DNA of 64,000 bases from Cellvibrionaceae bacterium AOL6. Its GTDB lineage: Bacteria; Pseudomonadota; Gammaproteobacteria; Pseudomonadales; Cellvibrionaceae. The translations under genes and the position numbers were made by a program. A model generated the notes under the pieces. The model did no database searches, was not told where the DNA came from, and saw only the letters and a list, made by a program, of their open reading frames with translations. The stretch lies in NCBI GenBank assembly GCA_003265435.1, contig NOXC01000011.1:62001-126000 (forward strand), written 5' to 3'. Shown here piece by piece: positions 50,286-58,479 of the stretch (position 1 is the stretch's first letter; each line of letters opens with the position of its first letter).

Positions 50286-50363
50286 CTCGACTCTTGCCAT
50301 CGCTTTTTTCTTCGCCAACGCCCCTTTACACACCCTGTCCTGACTGCGGTACAATGCGCGCAT

Positions 50364-50455
50364 TCCTAAGGGGTGGCGAACCTTTCGCCTGAGATGTGCA
50401 GCTTGCTGCCGAACCCTTGGCACCTGATCCGGATTATACCGGCGTAGGGATAGGA
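50364..50455 (+). ncRNA. TPP riboswitch (THI element)
   Basis: P1 pairs TCCTA (50364-50368) with TAGGA (50451-50455). The conserved cores GGGGTGG, CTGAGA (50389-50394), ACCTGATCCGG, ATACCGG and CGTAGGGA are all present in order. A TACAAT -10-like box (50350-50355) lies just before it, with a weak TTTACA -35 19 bases further up. The leader between riboswitch and start codon has a short ACGGC/GCCGT hairpin but no U-tract, so control may be at translation. It should switch the TonB receptor operon off at high thiamine diphosphate. Confidence 0.93.
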
Positions 50456-50551
50456 CCAACGCTTTTCATTCACGGCACACGCCGTACCTGCCTCGCTCCC
50501 ATCCCGCCCGGTCCCATCATTCACACATGGCTGTATCGAGGCTCTGGTTTT

Positions 50552-52699
50552 ATGCTGCACAAGGCACGTTTTATTTTTGTATCCACTTTAACTGCGGTGG
50601 CGACACCGGCACTTTCTGCGCCCATCGAAGAAGTGTACGTCACCGGCGAATTGCGCTCCGCTGACGCGTTGACCCTCGCCAACAGTGTGACCGTTGTAAA
50701 CGAAAGTCTGATCGACGCACGTCATGCCTTGAACCTCGAATCCTTATTGAACCTTGCACCCAATGTGAACTACAGCACCGGTGCCTCGCGCGGCCGTTTT
50801 ATTCAGATTCGCGGTATCGGGGAGCGCAGCCAATACGCCTCGCCCATCAACCCTTCGGTTGGCGTGCTGGTGGATGGTATCGACTTCACCGGCATCGCCA
50901 CTGGTGTCACCACCGTAGACACACAACAAGTCGAAATATTTCGTGGCCCACAGGGCACGCTGTACGGTGCAAACGCGCTCGCCGGTATGATTAACGTTGT
51001 GGGCAATGCCCCAACAGAAAGCCCCTACTTCAAAATCAAAGCCGGCGCGGGCAATTACAACAGCTATGACCTGAATGCGATTTACAGCACGGCACTTACA
51101 GAATCCATTGGCTGGCGTATCGCTGGCCTGCAGACACAGAGTGACGGCTTTATCGACAACGCCTACCTCGACACTCAGGACACCAACAACATCGATGAAC
51201 TCAGCCTGCGTAACCAATTCGCCTTCAAGCTGGGAGAGGAAACGCAGCTGGATTGGACGACGTATTACGTGGATGCCGACAATGGCTACGATGCGTTCAG
51301 CCTTGATAACAATCGCACGACGCTCTCCGACGAGCCCGGCCGCGACACACAAAGCACCTTGGCGAACGCGCTGCACCTGCGCCATCAAGGCCTGAGTTTC
51401 GCGGACATCGATGCCACACTCAGTCACGCCCGCTCGGAAATCGAATACGGCTACGACGAAGACTGGTCCTACCTGAACATCTGTGCCATTGATTCCGACT
51501 GTGCCTATTGGCAATACAGCACTACCGACTACTACTTGCGCGACAACGACAACACCAGCCTCGACGTACGCTTGATCAGTCGCGATGAGGGGCAAGCCCT
51601 GAATTGGGTTGCGGGCGTGTATGTGCGCCAGCAACAGGTCGATCTTGAACGTCAGTACACCAACAATATGCCTGACGGCGACCCCTACACACCGATTGCA
51701 CCAGACACCAGTGTTTACACCAGTGACTATCAAACCGACAACCGCGCGCTCTATGGTGAATTGCAGTGGCGTGTAGCACCGAGCTGGACCCTGATCGGCG
51801 GCCTGCGAGGCGAGCAGTTCAGTGCCGACTTCAGTGACAGCCAGGCCGTGCAATTTGAACCCTCCTCAGACCTGTGGGGCGGCAAACTCGCAGCCGAATT
51901 CAGCCAAAGCGAACAGCACATGCTGTACGGGCTGATTTCTCGCGGCTACAAGCCCGGCGGTTTCAATCCTGACCCGGAGCTGGAAGAAAGCCTCAAGCAA
52001 TTCGGCACTGAAACCATGTTGAACTACGAGATCGGTTCAAAAGGTCTCTGGCTGGACGGCACCTTGAGTTTGCAGCTCGCCGCGTTTTACCAACAGCGCA
52101 GCGACATTCAGGTCAAGCAAAGCCGCGCTTACCCCTCGGATGCCGGCTTTGAATTTGTAGAGTTTTTTACCAACGACGCGGACGGCGCCAACTACGGTCT
52201 TGAAGCCGAAGCGAATTGGGCCGCGAGTGACACGCTCACCCTGTTTGCTTCCCTCGGTTTGCTCGAAACCGAATATCAGAATTTTATTAACCTGAGCCAC
52301 GTCGATCGCGACCCTGAAACCGGCGAAGGTTACGACATGAGCCAACGCGATCAGGCACAATCCCCCGCGTACCAATTTTATGCCGGTGCAGAATGGGATG
52401 TGCTCGACGCGCTGAGCTTACGCTTTGAAACCGAAGGCAAGGACAGTTTTTACTTTTCCGAAAGCCACAACGAGCAAAGTGAGGCCTACACGTTATTCAA
52501 CCTGCGACTGGATTACCGCATTCAGCAGTGGGAACTGGCACTGTGGGGAAAAAACCTGACCGACGAAACCGTGGAAACCCGAGGCTTTTATTTCAGCCAT
52601 GACTTCGGCAACGATCCGCGAAAATTTTATGCCCCCGAGCCCTACACGCAAAAAGGCGCACCGCGCACTTGGGGTATTACTGTTGCCTACGAAATGTAA
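50552..52699 (+). CDS. TPP-riboswitch-controlled TonB-dependent receptor, probable thiamine receptor
   Basis: About 715 residues: a signal peptide, a TonB-box-like segment (EEVYVTGELRS), a plug domain (FIQIRGIGERSQYASPIN, VEIFRGPQGTLYGANALAG) and a barrel ending in WGITVAYEM. Because a TPP riboswitch lies directly in its leader, and YkoF-like, PnuC-like and kinase genes follow, the substrate is very probably thiamine or a thiamine precursor. Start at 50552 is preferred over an in-frame codon at 50396, which lies inside the riboswitch. GAGG is about eleven bases upstream. Confidence 0.88.
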   Translation: MLHKARFIFVSTLTAVATPALSAPIEEVYVTGELRSADALTLANSVTVVNESLIDARHALNLESLLNLAPNVNYSTGASRGRFIQIRGIGERSQYASPINPSVGVLVDGIDFTGIATGVTTVDTQQVEIFRGPQGTLYGANALAGMINVVGNAPTESPYFKIKAGAGNYNSYDLNAIYSTALTESIGWRIAGLQTQSDGFIDNAYLDTQDTNNIDELSLRNQFAFKLGEETQLDWTTYYVDADNGYDAFSLDNNRTTLSDEPGRDTQSTLANALHLRHQGLSFADIDATLSHARSEIEYGYDEDWSYLNICAIDSDCAYWQYSTTDYYLRDNDNTSLDVRLISRDEGQALNWVAGVYVRQQQVDLERQYTNNMPDGDPYTPIAPDTSVYTSDYQTDNRALYGELQWRVAPSWTLIGGLRGEQFSADFSDSQAVQFEPSSDLWGGKLAAEFSQSEQHMLYGLISRGYKPGGFNPDPELEESLKQFGTETMLNYEIGSKGLWLDGTLSLQLAAFYQQRSDIQVKQSRAYPSDAGFEFVEFFTNDADGANYGLEAEANWAASDTLTLFASLGLLETEYQNFINLSHVDRDPETGEGYDMSQRDQAQSPAYQFYAGAEWDVLDALSLRFETEGKDSFYFSESHNEQSEAYTLFNLRLDYRIQQWELALWGKNLTDETVETRGFYFSHDFGNDPRKFYAPEPYTQKGAPRTWGITVAYEM

Positions 52700-52711
52700 T
52701 CGGAGCAGAAC

Positions 52712-52960
52712 ATGAAACTCAGTGTCGAATTAACGCTTTACCCGCTTAAGGATAATTACCTCGACATCATCAAGGCCACCATCGATAAACTCAATGAATA
52801 TGAGGATATCGAGGTCAACACCTTTCCCACGGCGACCATTTTGATTGGTGACTACGCGCGTGTGATGGACGCCTTGCGCGATGTGATTGCCTGGAGCTAC
52901 ACACAATTTGGAAAATGCGTGTTCGTCGCGAAATTTTTACCTGACTACGAAGCGCGCTGA
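52712..52960 (+). CDS. YkoF-like thiamine/HMP-binding protein
   Basis: 82 residues, a single ACT-like alpha/beta domain. The N-terminal VELTLYPLKDNYLDIIKATI and ends FVAKFLPDYEAR are as in YkoF-related proteins, which bind thiamine or hydroxymethylpyrimidine in riboswitch-controlled operons. It is a half-length, single-domain form; Bacillus YkoF has two such domains. It has no signal peptide, so it is cytoplasmic. It lies between receptor and transporter, 12 and 17 bases away. Assignment relies on short similarity and context. Confidence 0.65.
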   Translation: MKLSVELTLYPLKDNYLDIIKATIDKLNEYEDIEVNTFPTATILIGDYARVMDALRDVIAWSYTQFGKCVFVAKFLPDYEAR

Positions 52961-52977
52961 AGTACGGCACCCTGAAC

Positions 52978-53589
52978 ATGAGTGAGTTTTTTCAAGAAGC
53001 GCTCGCCGGTTTGCAGGCTCAAACCTGGCCGGAAACATTGGCGGTGTCATTGGCTCTGGCCTATCTGATCCTCGCCATGCGTCAAAGCCTGTGGTGCTGG
53101 CCCTGCGCGTTTGTCAGTACCGCGCTGTTTACATGGCTGTTCTTCGACGTGAACTTACTCATGGAGGCGGCGCTGAATGTGTACTACCTCGGCATGGCCG
53201 TCTATGGATACTGGAGCTGGCAAAAAGGGCAGCAGGGCGACGTAGACGCCCTGCCAATTCGTACCTGGCCGCTGCGGTATCACGGTATAGCCCTGCTCGG
53301 CATTCTGCTCGCAACGGCGTTGTCGGGCACGATGCTCACGCGTTACACCGAGGCGGCGTGGCCCTATCTCGATTCATTCACAACTTGGGGCAGTGTCGTC
53401 ACCACCTATATGGTCGCCCGTAAAGTCTTTGAAAACTGGCTTTATTGGCTGGTCATCGACAGCATCGCGCTGTTTCTCTACCTGGACCGAGAACTGTATT
53501 CGACCGCGCTGTTAATGATGCTCTATCTCGTACTCGTCGTACTCGGCATCATCAGTTGGGGCCGCCAATTGCGCGTGCAGCACGCATGA
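52978..53589 (+). CDS. pnuT: PnuC-family transporter, probable thiamine transporter PnuT
   Basis: 203 residues with about seven membrane helices (LALAYLILAMRQSLWCW, LFLYLDRELYSTALLMML). The WCWPCAFVSTALFTWLFF and YGYWSWQKG segments with many Trp are typical of PnuC proteins, which facilitate diffusion of a nucleoside-like vitamin across the inner membrane. In TPP-regulated operons such proteins (PnuT) carry thiamine, which is then trapped by phosphorylation. A kinase-like gene follows immediately with a four-base overlap, in agreement. Confidence 0.83.
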   Translation: MSEFFQEALAGLQAQTWPETLAVSLALAYLILAMRQSLWCWPCAFVSTALFTWLFFDVNLLMEAALNVYYLGMAVYGYWSWQKGQQGDVDALPIRTWPLRYHGIALLGILLATALSGTMLTRYTEAAWPYLDSFTTWGSVVTTYMVARKVFENWLYWLVIDSIALFLYLDRELYSTALLMMLYLVLVVLGIISWGRQLRVQHA

Positions 53590-54374
53590 GCTCACGCCTG
53601 GCAAAAGCGTGCGAACAATGGCCCTATTGGCCAGGTGCGCTCTGTGCACCGCCGACGCAGCTCAAACCACTGGCCAATGGTCTCACCAACACCAGCTACG
53701 CTCTGAACCTTGATGGGCGGCGCGTGGTACTTCGCCTCGAAACGGAAAACGCGCGTGTGCTCGGCATCGATCGCACGCGAGAAATTCACATTTTGACCCT
53801 CTTGAATGACAGTCAAATCACCCCCCGCTTGCTGTATCGGGATGCGAGCATGGGCTACAGCCTGTTCGAGTACATCGAAGGGCCGCTTTGGACCGAAGCC
53901 GACTTGCGCAACCCGGACTACCAACGCCAATTGCAAGCCTGCGTGGCACAATACCAAGCGCTGTCGCAACGAAAGCTTAAAGAAGCCCACAAACTCGACT
54001 ATCTCTCTCACCTCGACGCTTATCGCGCGACGCTGCACCATCGCGACAGCCCGAACCCGACCTTGCAGCATGCGGCTTATCGCGACTTTCGTGCAAGCTT
54101 CGCAGCGTTCTTACCCTGTGCCGAATGGACGCTGGTGCATCACGACCTCAATCCTTACAACTTAATCCACGGTGCTTGCGGCCCTGTTATTGTCGACTGG
54201 GAATACGCCGCCCTTGGTCTCAAGGGCTTTGACGAATTCTGCATTCAGCACCAGGCCTCTGCGGAAGACAAAAGCCCTGACGCACCGCTTTTTGCCCAAC
54301 TGCTGTATTGGCTGAACTACTATTGGCAAAACCTGCAAATCGGAAATGAATTCATCCCTCGTCATACTAAGTGA
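53586..54374 (+). CDS. APH/choline-kinase-family kinase, probable thiamine kinase
   Basis: About 262 residues. Brenner's motif is WTLVHHDLNPYNLI (catalytic Asp and Asn) and the metal-binding Asp is in VIVDWEYAALG. Its ATG overlaps the PnuT stop (ATGA), so the two are translationally coupled. A kinase next to a facilitator is required to trap thiamine as the phosphate, analogous to ThiK/YcfN. Choline or aminoglycoside kinase activity is possible by family, but the riboswitch makes thiamine the best substrate. Confidence 0.78.
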   Translation: MSSRLAKACEQWPYWPGALCAPPTQLKPLANGLTNTSYALNLDGRRVVLRLETENARVLGIDRTREIHILTLLNDSQITPRLLYRDASMGYSLFEYIEGPLWTEADLRNPDYQRQLQACVAQYQALSQRKLKEAHKLDYLSHLDAYRATLHHRDSPNPTLQHAAYRDFRASFAAFLPCAEWTLVHHDLNPYNLIHGACGPVIVDWEYAALGLKGFDEFCIQHQASAEDKSPDAPLFAQLLYWLNYYWQNLQIGNEFIPRHTK

Positions 54375-54640
54375 TGACTCGCGCGTAGTATTGCGCGCCA
54401 AAAATTCGTAAGTCCTTACTAATGCATGCACCTTGCGGCTGTGCTCTAATAAACAGCTGATTTAGTTACGTTTTTTGGGTGCATTTCCACGCCACCCTGC
54501 CTGTGTTTCTCAACAGGCTCAAACGCCTCGAAATGATCAGCAATGCATCGTGCCCATCTCGCACGAGGCCTCAGGCTCCGCGCCTGCCTAAACCAACGAA
54601 GTACAGCGTCACAGGCAAACAAGGAACAATTGGAGAATTA

Positions 54641-55801
54641 ATGGAGGCAGGTCGTATCAGCATTGGCTCGACGGCGCAATATTTTATCACTGGCGCCACA
54701 GGCTTGATTGGCGCGGAATGTGTTTACCATATCCTCAGCCACGACAGTCGAGCCAAAGTAGATCTGCTGGTGCGCGCCAAAAACCAGCAAGCTGCTGAAC
54801 TGCGCATCAATCGATTGTTTCGCACCCTCTTTCCCACGGAAATTGGCTACGCCAGGATGCGGCCACGCGCTCGCGTCCTCTGCGGAGATATTCGTCACCC
54901 CAAGCTGGGCCTCAGTGAGGCGCTTTGGCTGCACTGTACACGCCATACCCACTACATCATCCACGCGGCCGCCATCACTGACTGGGAGGCACCCAAGGCC
55001 TATTTTTCCGCGGCAAACGTTAAAGGCGTGCAGCACATGCTCACTTTCGCCCGCGCCTGTTCGAGCCTTCGTCGTATGCTGCACCTCAGCAGCGCGTATG
55101 TCTGCGGCGAACGCAGCGGCATCATAGAGCCCGGAGACATCGATACAGAAGTGCCCGTCAGCGACTGGTATCAAGCCTCCAAACGCTCCGGCGAACAATT
55201 GGTGTTAAAACACCGGAAAACCCTGCCCATCGTCATTGCACGGCCAACGCATGTGGTCGGCAACAGTGATAACGGCCGCACGCACCGGTATCACGGCGTT
55301 TATCGACTCGGTGAATGGCTCTATCAAGGAGAGCGCGTGGTCTTACCGGTGACCGAGCCAAATTGTTTCGATGTGGTGCCGGTAGACTGGGCCGTCAATT
55401 TAATGATTCGCCTCCTCCATTTACCTCAGGCCGAAGGACGCTGCTTTCACCTTGCGCTGGGGGAGCGAGCGTATTCCGCCACGCAGGTCTGTCGCATTAT
55501 TCAAAAAAGCATGGACAAGCTCGAACTCGACTACAAGCCCATTTGGCAAGTCGCACCGCGCTGGTTCAATATAATTCATGGCCCGCTAATGAACCGCGAG
55601 CGCGCAAAGGAAATTCGACAGATGGAACGCTACTACGGGCTGGAGCGCTATTTTGATGCCAGCAGTACCTTTCGCATCACCGGCGAAGACCGGCACAAAC
55701 TGCCGGGGCTCGAAAGTTATTGTCATAAACTCTTCGCGTATGCCTTAAAACGACGCTGGGAAAAATTGCAAAGCAAGGGGGGGTCGTTAACGCGCGCGTA
55801 A
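54641..55801 (+). CDS. Extended SDR, NAD(P)-dependent epimerase/thioester-reductase-like
   Basis: About 386 residues. The N-terminal nucleotide motif is FITGATGLIGAECVYHIL; an Asp-rich LCGDIRHPKLGL and IIHAAAITDW precede the active site YQASKRSGE (YxxxK). The pattern resembles NAD_binding_4 (male-sterility-type) and terminal thioester reductases more than sugar epimerases. Substrate is unknown. The ATG at 54641 has GGAG six bases upstream. The 266-base gap from the thiamine operon shows no strong features. The next gene, an MGT-type glycosyltransferase, lies 92 bases downstream. Confidence 0.7.
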   Translation: MEAGRISIGSTAQYFITGATGLIGAECVYHILSHDSRAKVDLLVRAKNQQAAELRINRLFRTLFPTEIGYARMRPRARVLCGDIRHPKLGLSEALWLHCTRHTHYIIHAAAITDWEAPKAYFSAANVKGVQHMLTFARACSSLRRMLHLSSAYVCGERSGIIEPGDIDTEVPVSDWYQASKRSGEQLVLKHRKTLPIVIARPTHVVGNSDNGRTHRYHGVYRLGEWLYQGERVVLPVTEPNCFDVVPVDWAVNLMIRLLHLPQAEGRCFHLALGERAYSATQVCRIIQKSMDKLELDYKPIWQVAPRWFNIIHGPLMNRERAKEIRQMERYYGLERYFDASSTFRITGEDRHKLPGLESYCHKLFAYALKRRWEKLQSKGGSLTRA

Positions 55802-55893
55802 AGCGGCGCTCACTCTACCACCCTTTCCCCAGCATTGACCCCTGCGCCCGACTCAGCATAATTGCCTCTCTAATCTCTCTGCGCGAGATCATC

Positions 55894-57180
55894 ATGCACA
55901 AGAAAGTGCTTATCCTGACCTACGGCACACGCGGCGACGTGCAACCCTACGTCGCCCTCGGGGCGGGTCTCAAAGCGCGCGGCTTCGATGTGACGCTGGC
56001 GACCAGTGAACGCTTCCAGGATTTCGTCGAATCTCATGACTTACACTTCGGATTTATAGACGATGAATTGCTCGCCATGCTCGACACACAAACCGGGCGC
56101 GCCATGATCGAAAACACGCGCACGGTGTTTCATATTCTTGGCCTGATGGTCAAGATGGCGAAAAAGGCCGGACCGCTGACGCGCAAGCAACTCGACGACG
56201 CATGGCAGGTTGCCGACGCCACGCGCCCCGACATCATTCTGTTTCACCCAAAATGTTTCGGTGGCCCCGCCTACGCGGAAAAACTCGGTATTCCCGCCGT
56301 ACTGGCCATGGTTATCCCGATGCTGGTGCCCACATCCGAGCGCCCCTGCGTGGGCTTTCCCTCGTGGCCCCTAGGGCCTGGCTATCGTCGAGGCACGTTT
56401 CATTTTGTGAACCAGATGATGGCGGTTTCCGCAGGAAAGTTTGTAAATCAATGGCGCAAAGCGCACGGAATGAAACGTCACAAACGCTACCGCGTATACA
56501 GGGACGCCCATGGACACACGCTGCCAATATGGCACGGCATCAGCCCTTCGCTTCTTTCTCGCCCGCACGACTGGCCGGGCGAAGCGAGCATGGACGGCTA
56601 TTGGTTTTTAGACGATCAACGCGACTGGCAGCCGGGCCCTGAGCTGCAAGCGTTTCTCGATGCGGGCGCCGCCCCGCTGTACATCGGTTTCGGCTCCATG
56701 GCAGGAAAACATCCCGAACGTCTGGGCCGTGCCGTCGAAGAGGCACTCGAGCAGACAGGTTTACGAGCGGTTGTGGCCAGTGGATGGGGAGGGATTCGCC
56801 TCAGTAAGGGCAACCCTCGAATTCACTCGATACAGCAGGCACCGCACGACAGATTGTTTCCACTGATGAAAGCCGTTGTCCATCACGGCGGTGCAGGCAC
56901 CACAGCCGCTGCCTTGCGCGCCGGCAAACCCTCACTGGTCGTCCCCTTTTTTGGAGACCAACCCTTTTGGGGGCATTTACTCTATGAAAAGGGTCTCGCC
57001 GTGCAACCGCTCGCCCAGCGCAAGGTGAATGCAGCGCGACTTGCGCAACGTCTCAAGGCGCTAGCCGGCAGTGCGACGCTGCAGGAAAACTGTCGGGATG
57101 TCGCGAGTCGCATTGCAGCCGAGTCAGGCATAGGAAACTGTGCCAATCGGCTTGAGTTCCTCTTAAACGTGGCACGCTGA
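55894..57180 (+). CDS. MGT-type (GT1) glycosyltransferase
   Basis: 428 residues with the GT-B fold of UDP-glycosyl/macrolide-type transferases. The N-terminal TYGTRGDVQPYVALG is the hallmark of UGT-like sterol/rhamnosyl transferases. The C-terminal donor motif is PLMKAVVHHGGAGTTAAALRAG followed by PFFGDQPFWG. Possible acceptors are a sterol-like lipid, a glycolipid or a natural product; with the nearby extended SDR it might modify a lipid. Nothing else in the neighbourhood fixes its role. Confidence 0.8.
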   Translation: MHKKVLILTYGTRGDVQPYVALGAGLKARGFDVTLATSERFQDFVESHDLHFGFIDDELLAMLDTQTGRAMIENTRTVFHILGLMVKMAKKAGPLTRKQLDDAWQVADATRPDIILFHPKCFGGPAYAEKLGIPAVLAMVIPMLVPTSERPCVGFPSWPLGPGYRRGTFHFVNQMMAVSAGKFVNQWRKAHGMKRHKRYRVYRDAHGHTLPIWHGISPSLLSRPHDWPGEASMDGYWFLDDQRDWQPGPELQAFLDAGAAPLYIGFGSMAGKHPERLGRAVEEALEQTGLRAVVASGWGGIRLSKGNPRIHSIQQAPHDRLFPLMKAVVHHGGAGTTAAALRAGKPSLVVPFFGDQPFWGHLLYEKGLAVQPLAQRKVNAARLAQRLKALAGSATLQENCRDVASRIAAESGIGNCANRLEFLLNVAR

Positions 57181-57276
57181 AGAGGGACCGAAGTCTTTAC
57201 TCTTGTGAATGAACTCTGTTTATAATCTGCTCGCACCCGCCCCTTTTTTAAAGCCCTTCGAGGCATGGAGTCTTGT

Positions 57277-57651
57277 ATGAATACAGTAGGCTGGTTTGAA
57301 ATATATGTCGACGATCTCGACAGAGCGAAACGTTTTTATGAAAGTGTTCTGAATATCTCGCTCGAATCGATGGCGGATATGAGTGACCTAGAGACTGAAA
57401 TGCTGGCGTTTCCATCCGACATGAACAGCTACGGCATCGCGGGCGCACTCGTAAAAATGGAGGGTGTGGCCGCGGGAGGAAACAGTACGCTGGTCTATTT
57501 CATGTGCGAAGATTGCGCAACTGAAGCTTCGCGCGTTGAAGCGGCGGGTGGTTCCATCATGCGTGAAAAGTTTGCGATTGGCGAACACGGCTTCGTTGCT
57601 CTAGCCTACGACAGCGAAAAAAATCTCTTTGGTTTGCATTCGATGCAATAG
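57277..57651 (+). CDS. VOC (glyoxalase-fold) family protein
   Basis: 124 residues with one VOC domain: VGWFEIYVDDLDRAKRFYESVL and the C-terminal GFVALAYDSEKNLFGLHS. Members include glyoxalases, dioxygenases and antibiotic-binding proteins. The start at 57277 has GGAG six bases upstream. It is followed at 13 bases by a small membrane protein and then a YCII-like protein, so the three may form an operon. Substrate is unknown. Confidence 0.8.
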   Translation: MNTVGWFEIYVDDLDRAKRFYESVLNISLESMADMSDLETEMLAFPSDMNSYGIAGALVKMEGVAAGGNSTLVYFMCEDCATEASRVEAAGGSIMREKFAIGEHGFVALAYDSEKNLFGLHSMQ

Positions 57652-57664
57652 GTGATGATACATA

Positions 57665-58108
57665 ATGGCAGTGTTACTTGAAGTACTCGTGCGCTATGCG
57701 CACTTTCTTGGCATTTTACTGCTCGCCGGCACACTCGCCATTGAGCTCATGTTATTTAAGCGCGAGCTCGACCGAGATCAAATTCAACGCCTTGCCCGAA
57801 TTGACGGCGTTTATGGCTTCGCTGCGGTGCTGACGCTCGCCGCGGGTTTAAGCCTTTGGTGGCTGGTGGGAAAACCGGCGGAGTACTACACCCGCAATGG
57901 CATCTTCCACCTGAAACTGACGCTCTTTGTAATTATGGGTTTGCTCTCGATTCGGCCCACACTTTTTTTACTGAAACACCGCCGGCACGACAGCGCGCAC
58001 TGTGAAGTGCCTAAGTCCATGCGTATGACCAAACATGTGGAAATGCTGTTGCTGATCTTGATCCCCCTGCTCGCAGCGTTAATGGCGCGGGGCTTTGGCA
58101 GCGCGTGA
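57665..58108 (+). CDS. DUF2214-like small membrane protein
   Basis: 147 residues with four hydrophobic helices (YAHFLGILLLAGTLAIELML, GFAAVLTLAAGLSLWWLVG, LKLTLFVIMGLLSIR, VEMLLLILIPLLAALMARG). It matches DUF2214 in size and pattern; no function is known. Its neighbours are a VOC protein and a YCII-like protein, both on the same strand. Confidence 0.7.
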   Translation: MAVLLEVLVRYAHFLGILLLAGTLAIELMLFKRELDRDQIQRLARIDGVYGFAAVLTLAAGLSLWWLVGKPAEYYTRNGIFHLKLTLFVIMGLLSIRPTLFLLKHRRHDSAHCEVPKSMRMTKHVEMLLLILIPLLAALMARGFGSA

Positions 58109-58134
58109 TACTTCGATAAACAAGGATCTTGGTT

Positions 58135-58470
58135 ATGACTCAATACGTCATCGTGTATTTCGGGGGCGACGAACCTGAATCGCAGGAAGCGGGGCAGGCC
58201 CACTTTTCAGCCTACATGGCCTGGCTCGACTCGCTCGGCAGCGCCGTTGTCAGCCCGGCAAACCCAATGCGGAACATCCACTCGATCACTCGCGCAAACG
58301 GCACCGTATCGCATGGGGAGAGCGGCATGTCGGGCTACACCATTATTGATGTTGCCGACATAGAAACCGCGTTGGAAATGGCCTCGCGCTGCCCCTTCCT
58401 CGACGTCAACGGGCGCCTCGAAGTGGCGGAACTGGCGAACATGCCAAGCAGGAAAGCCGAGGCCGAATAA
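58135..58470 (+). CDS. YCII-related domain protein
   Basis: 111 residues. The pattern (YVIVYFGG, AHFSAYMAWLDSLGSAVVSPANP, SGYTIIDVADIETALEMASRCPFL) matches the YCII/DGPF-type small enzymes of ferredoxin-like fold, often in ECF-sigma or oxidative modules. AAGGA lies about eight bases before the ATG at 58135; a TTG two codons earlier is possible. It ends 9 bases before the convergent RND gene. Confidence 0.75.
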   Translation: MTQYVIVYFGGDEPESQEAGQAHFSAYMAWLDSLGSAVVSPANPMRNIHSITRANGTVSHGESGMSGYTIIDVADIETALEMASRCPFLDVNGRLEVAELANMPSRKAEAE

Positions 58471-58479
58471 ACAAGGGCC

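Noticed and set aside
54375-54640. GCGCG/CGCGC hairpin after the thiamine kinase gene
   Set aside because: Followed by A-rich rather than T-rich DNA on the plus strand, so it does not look like an intrinsic terminator; the 5-base stem is short.
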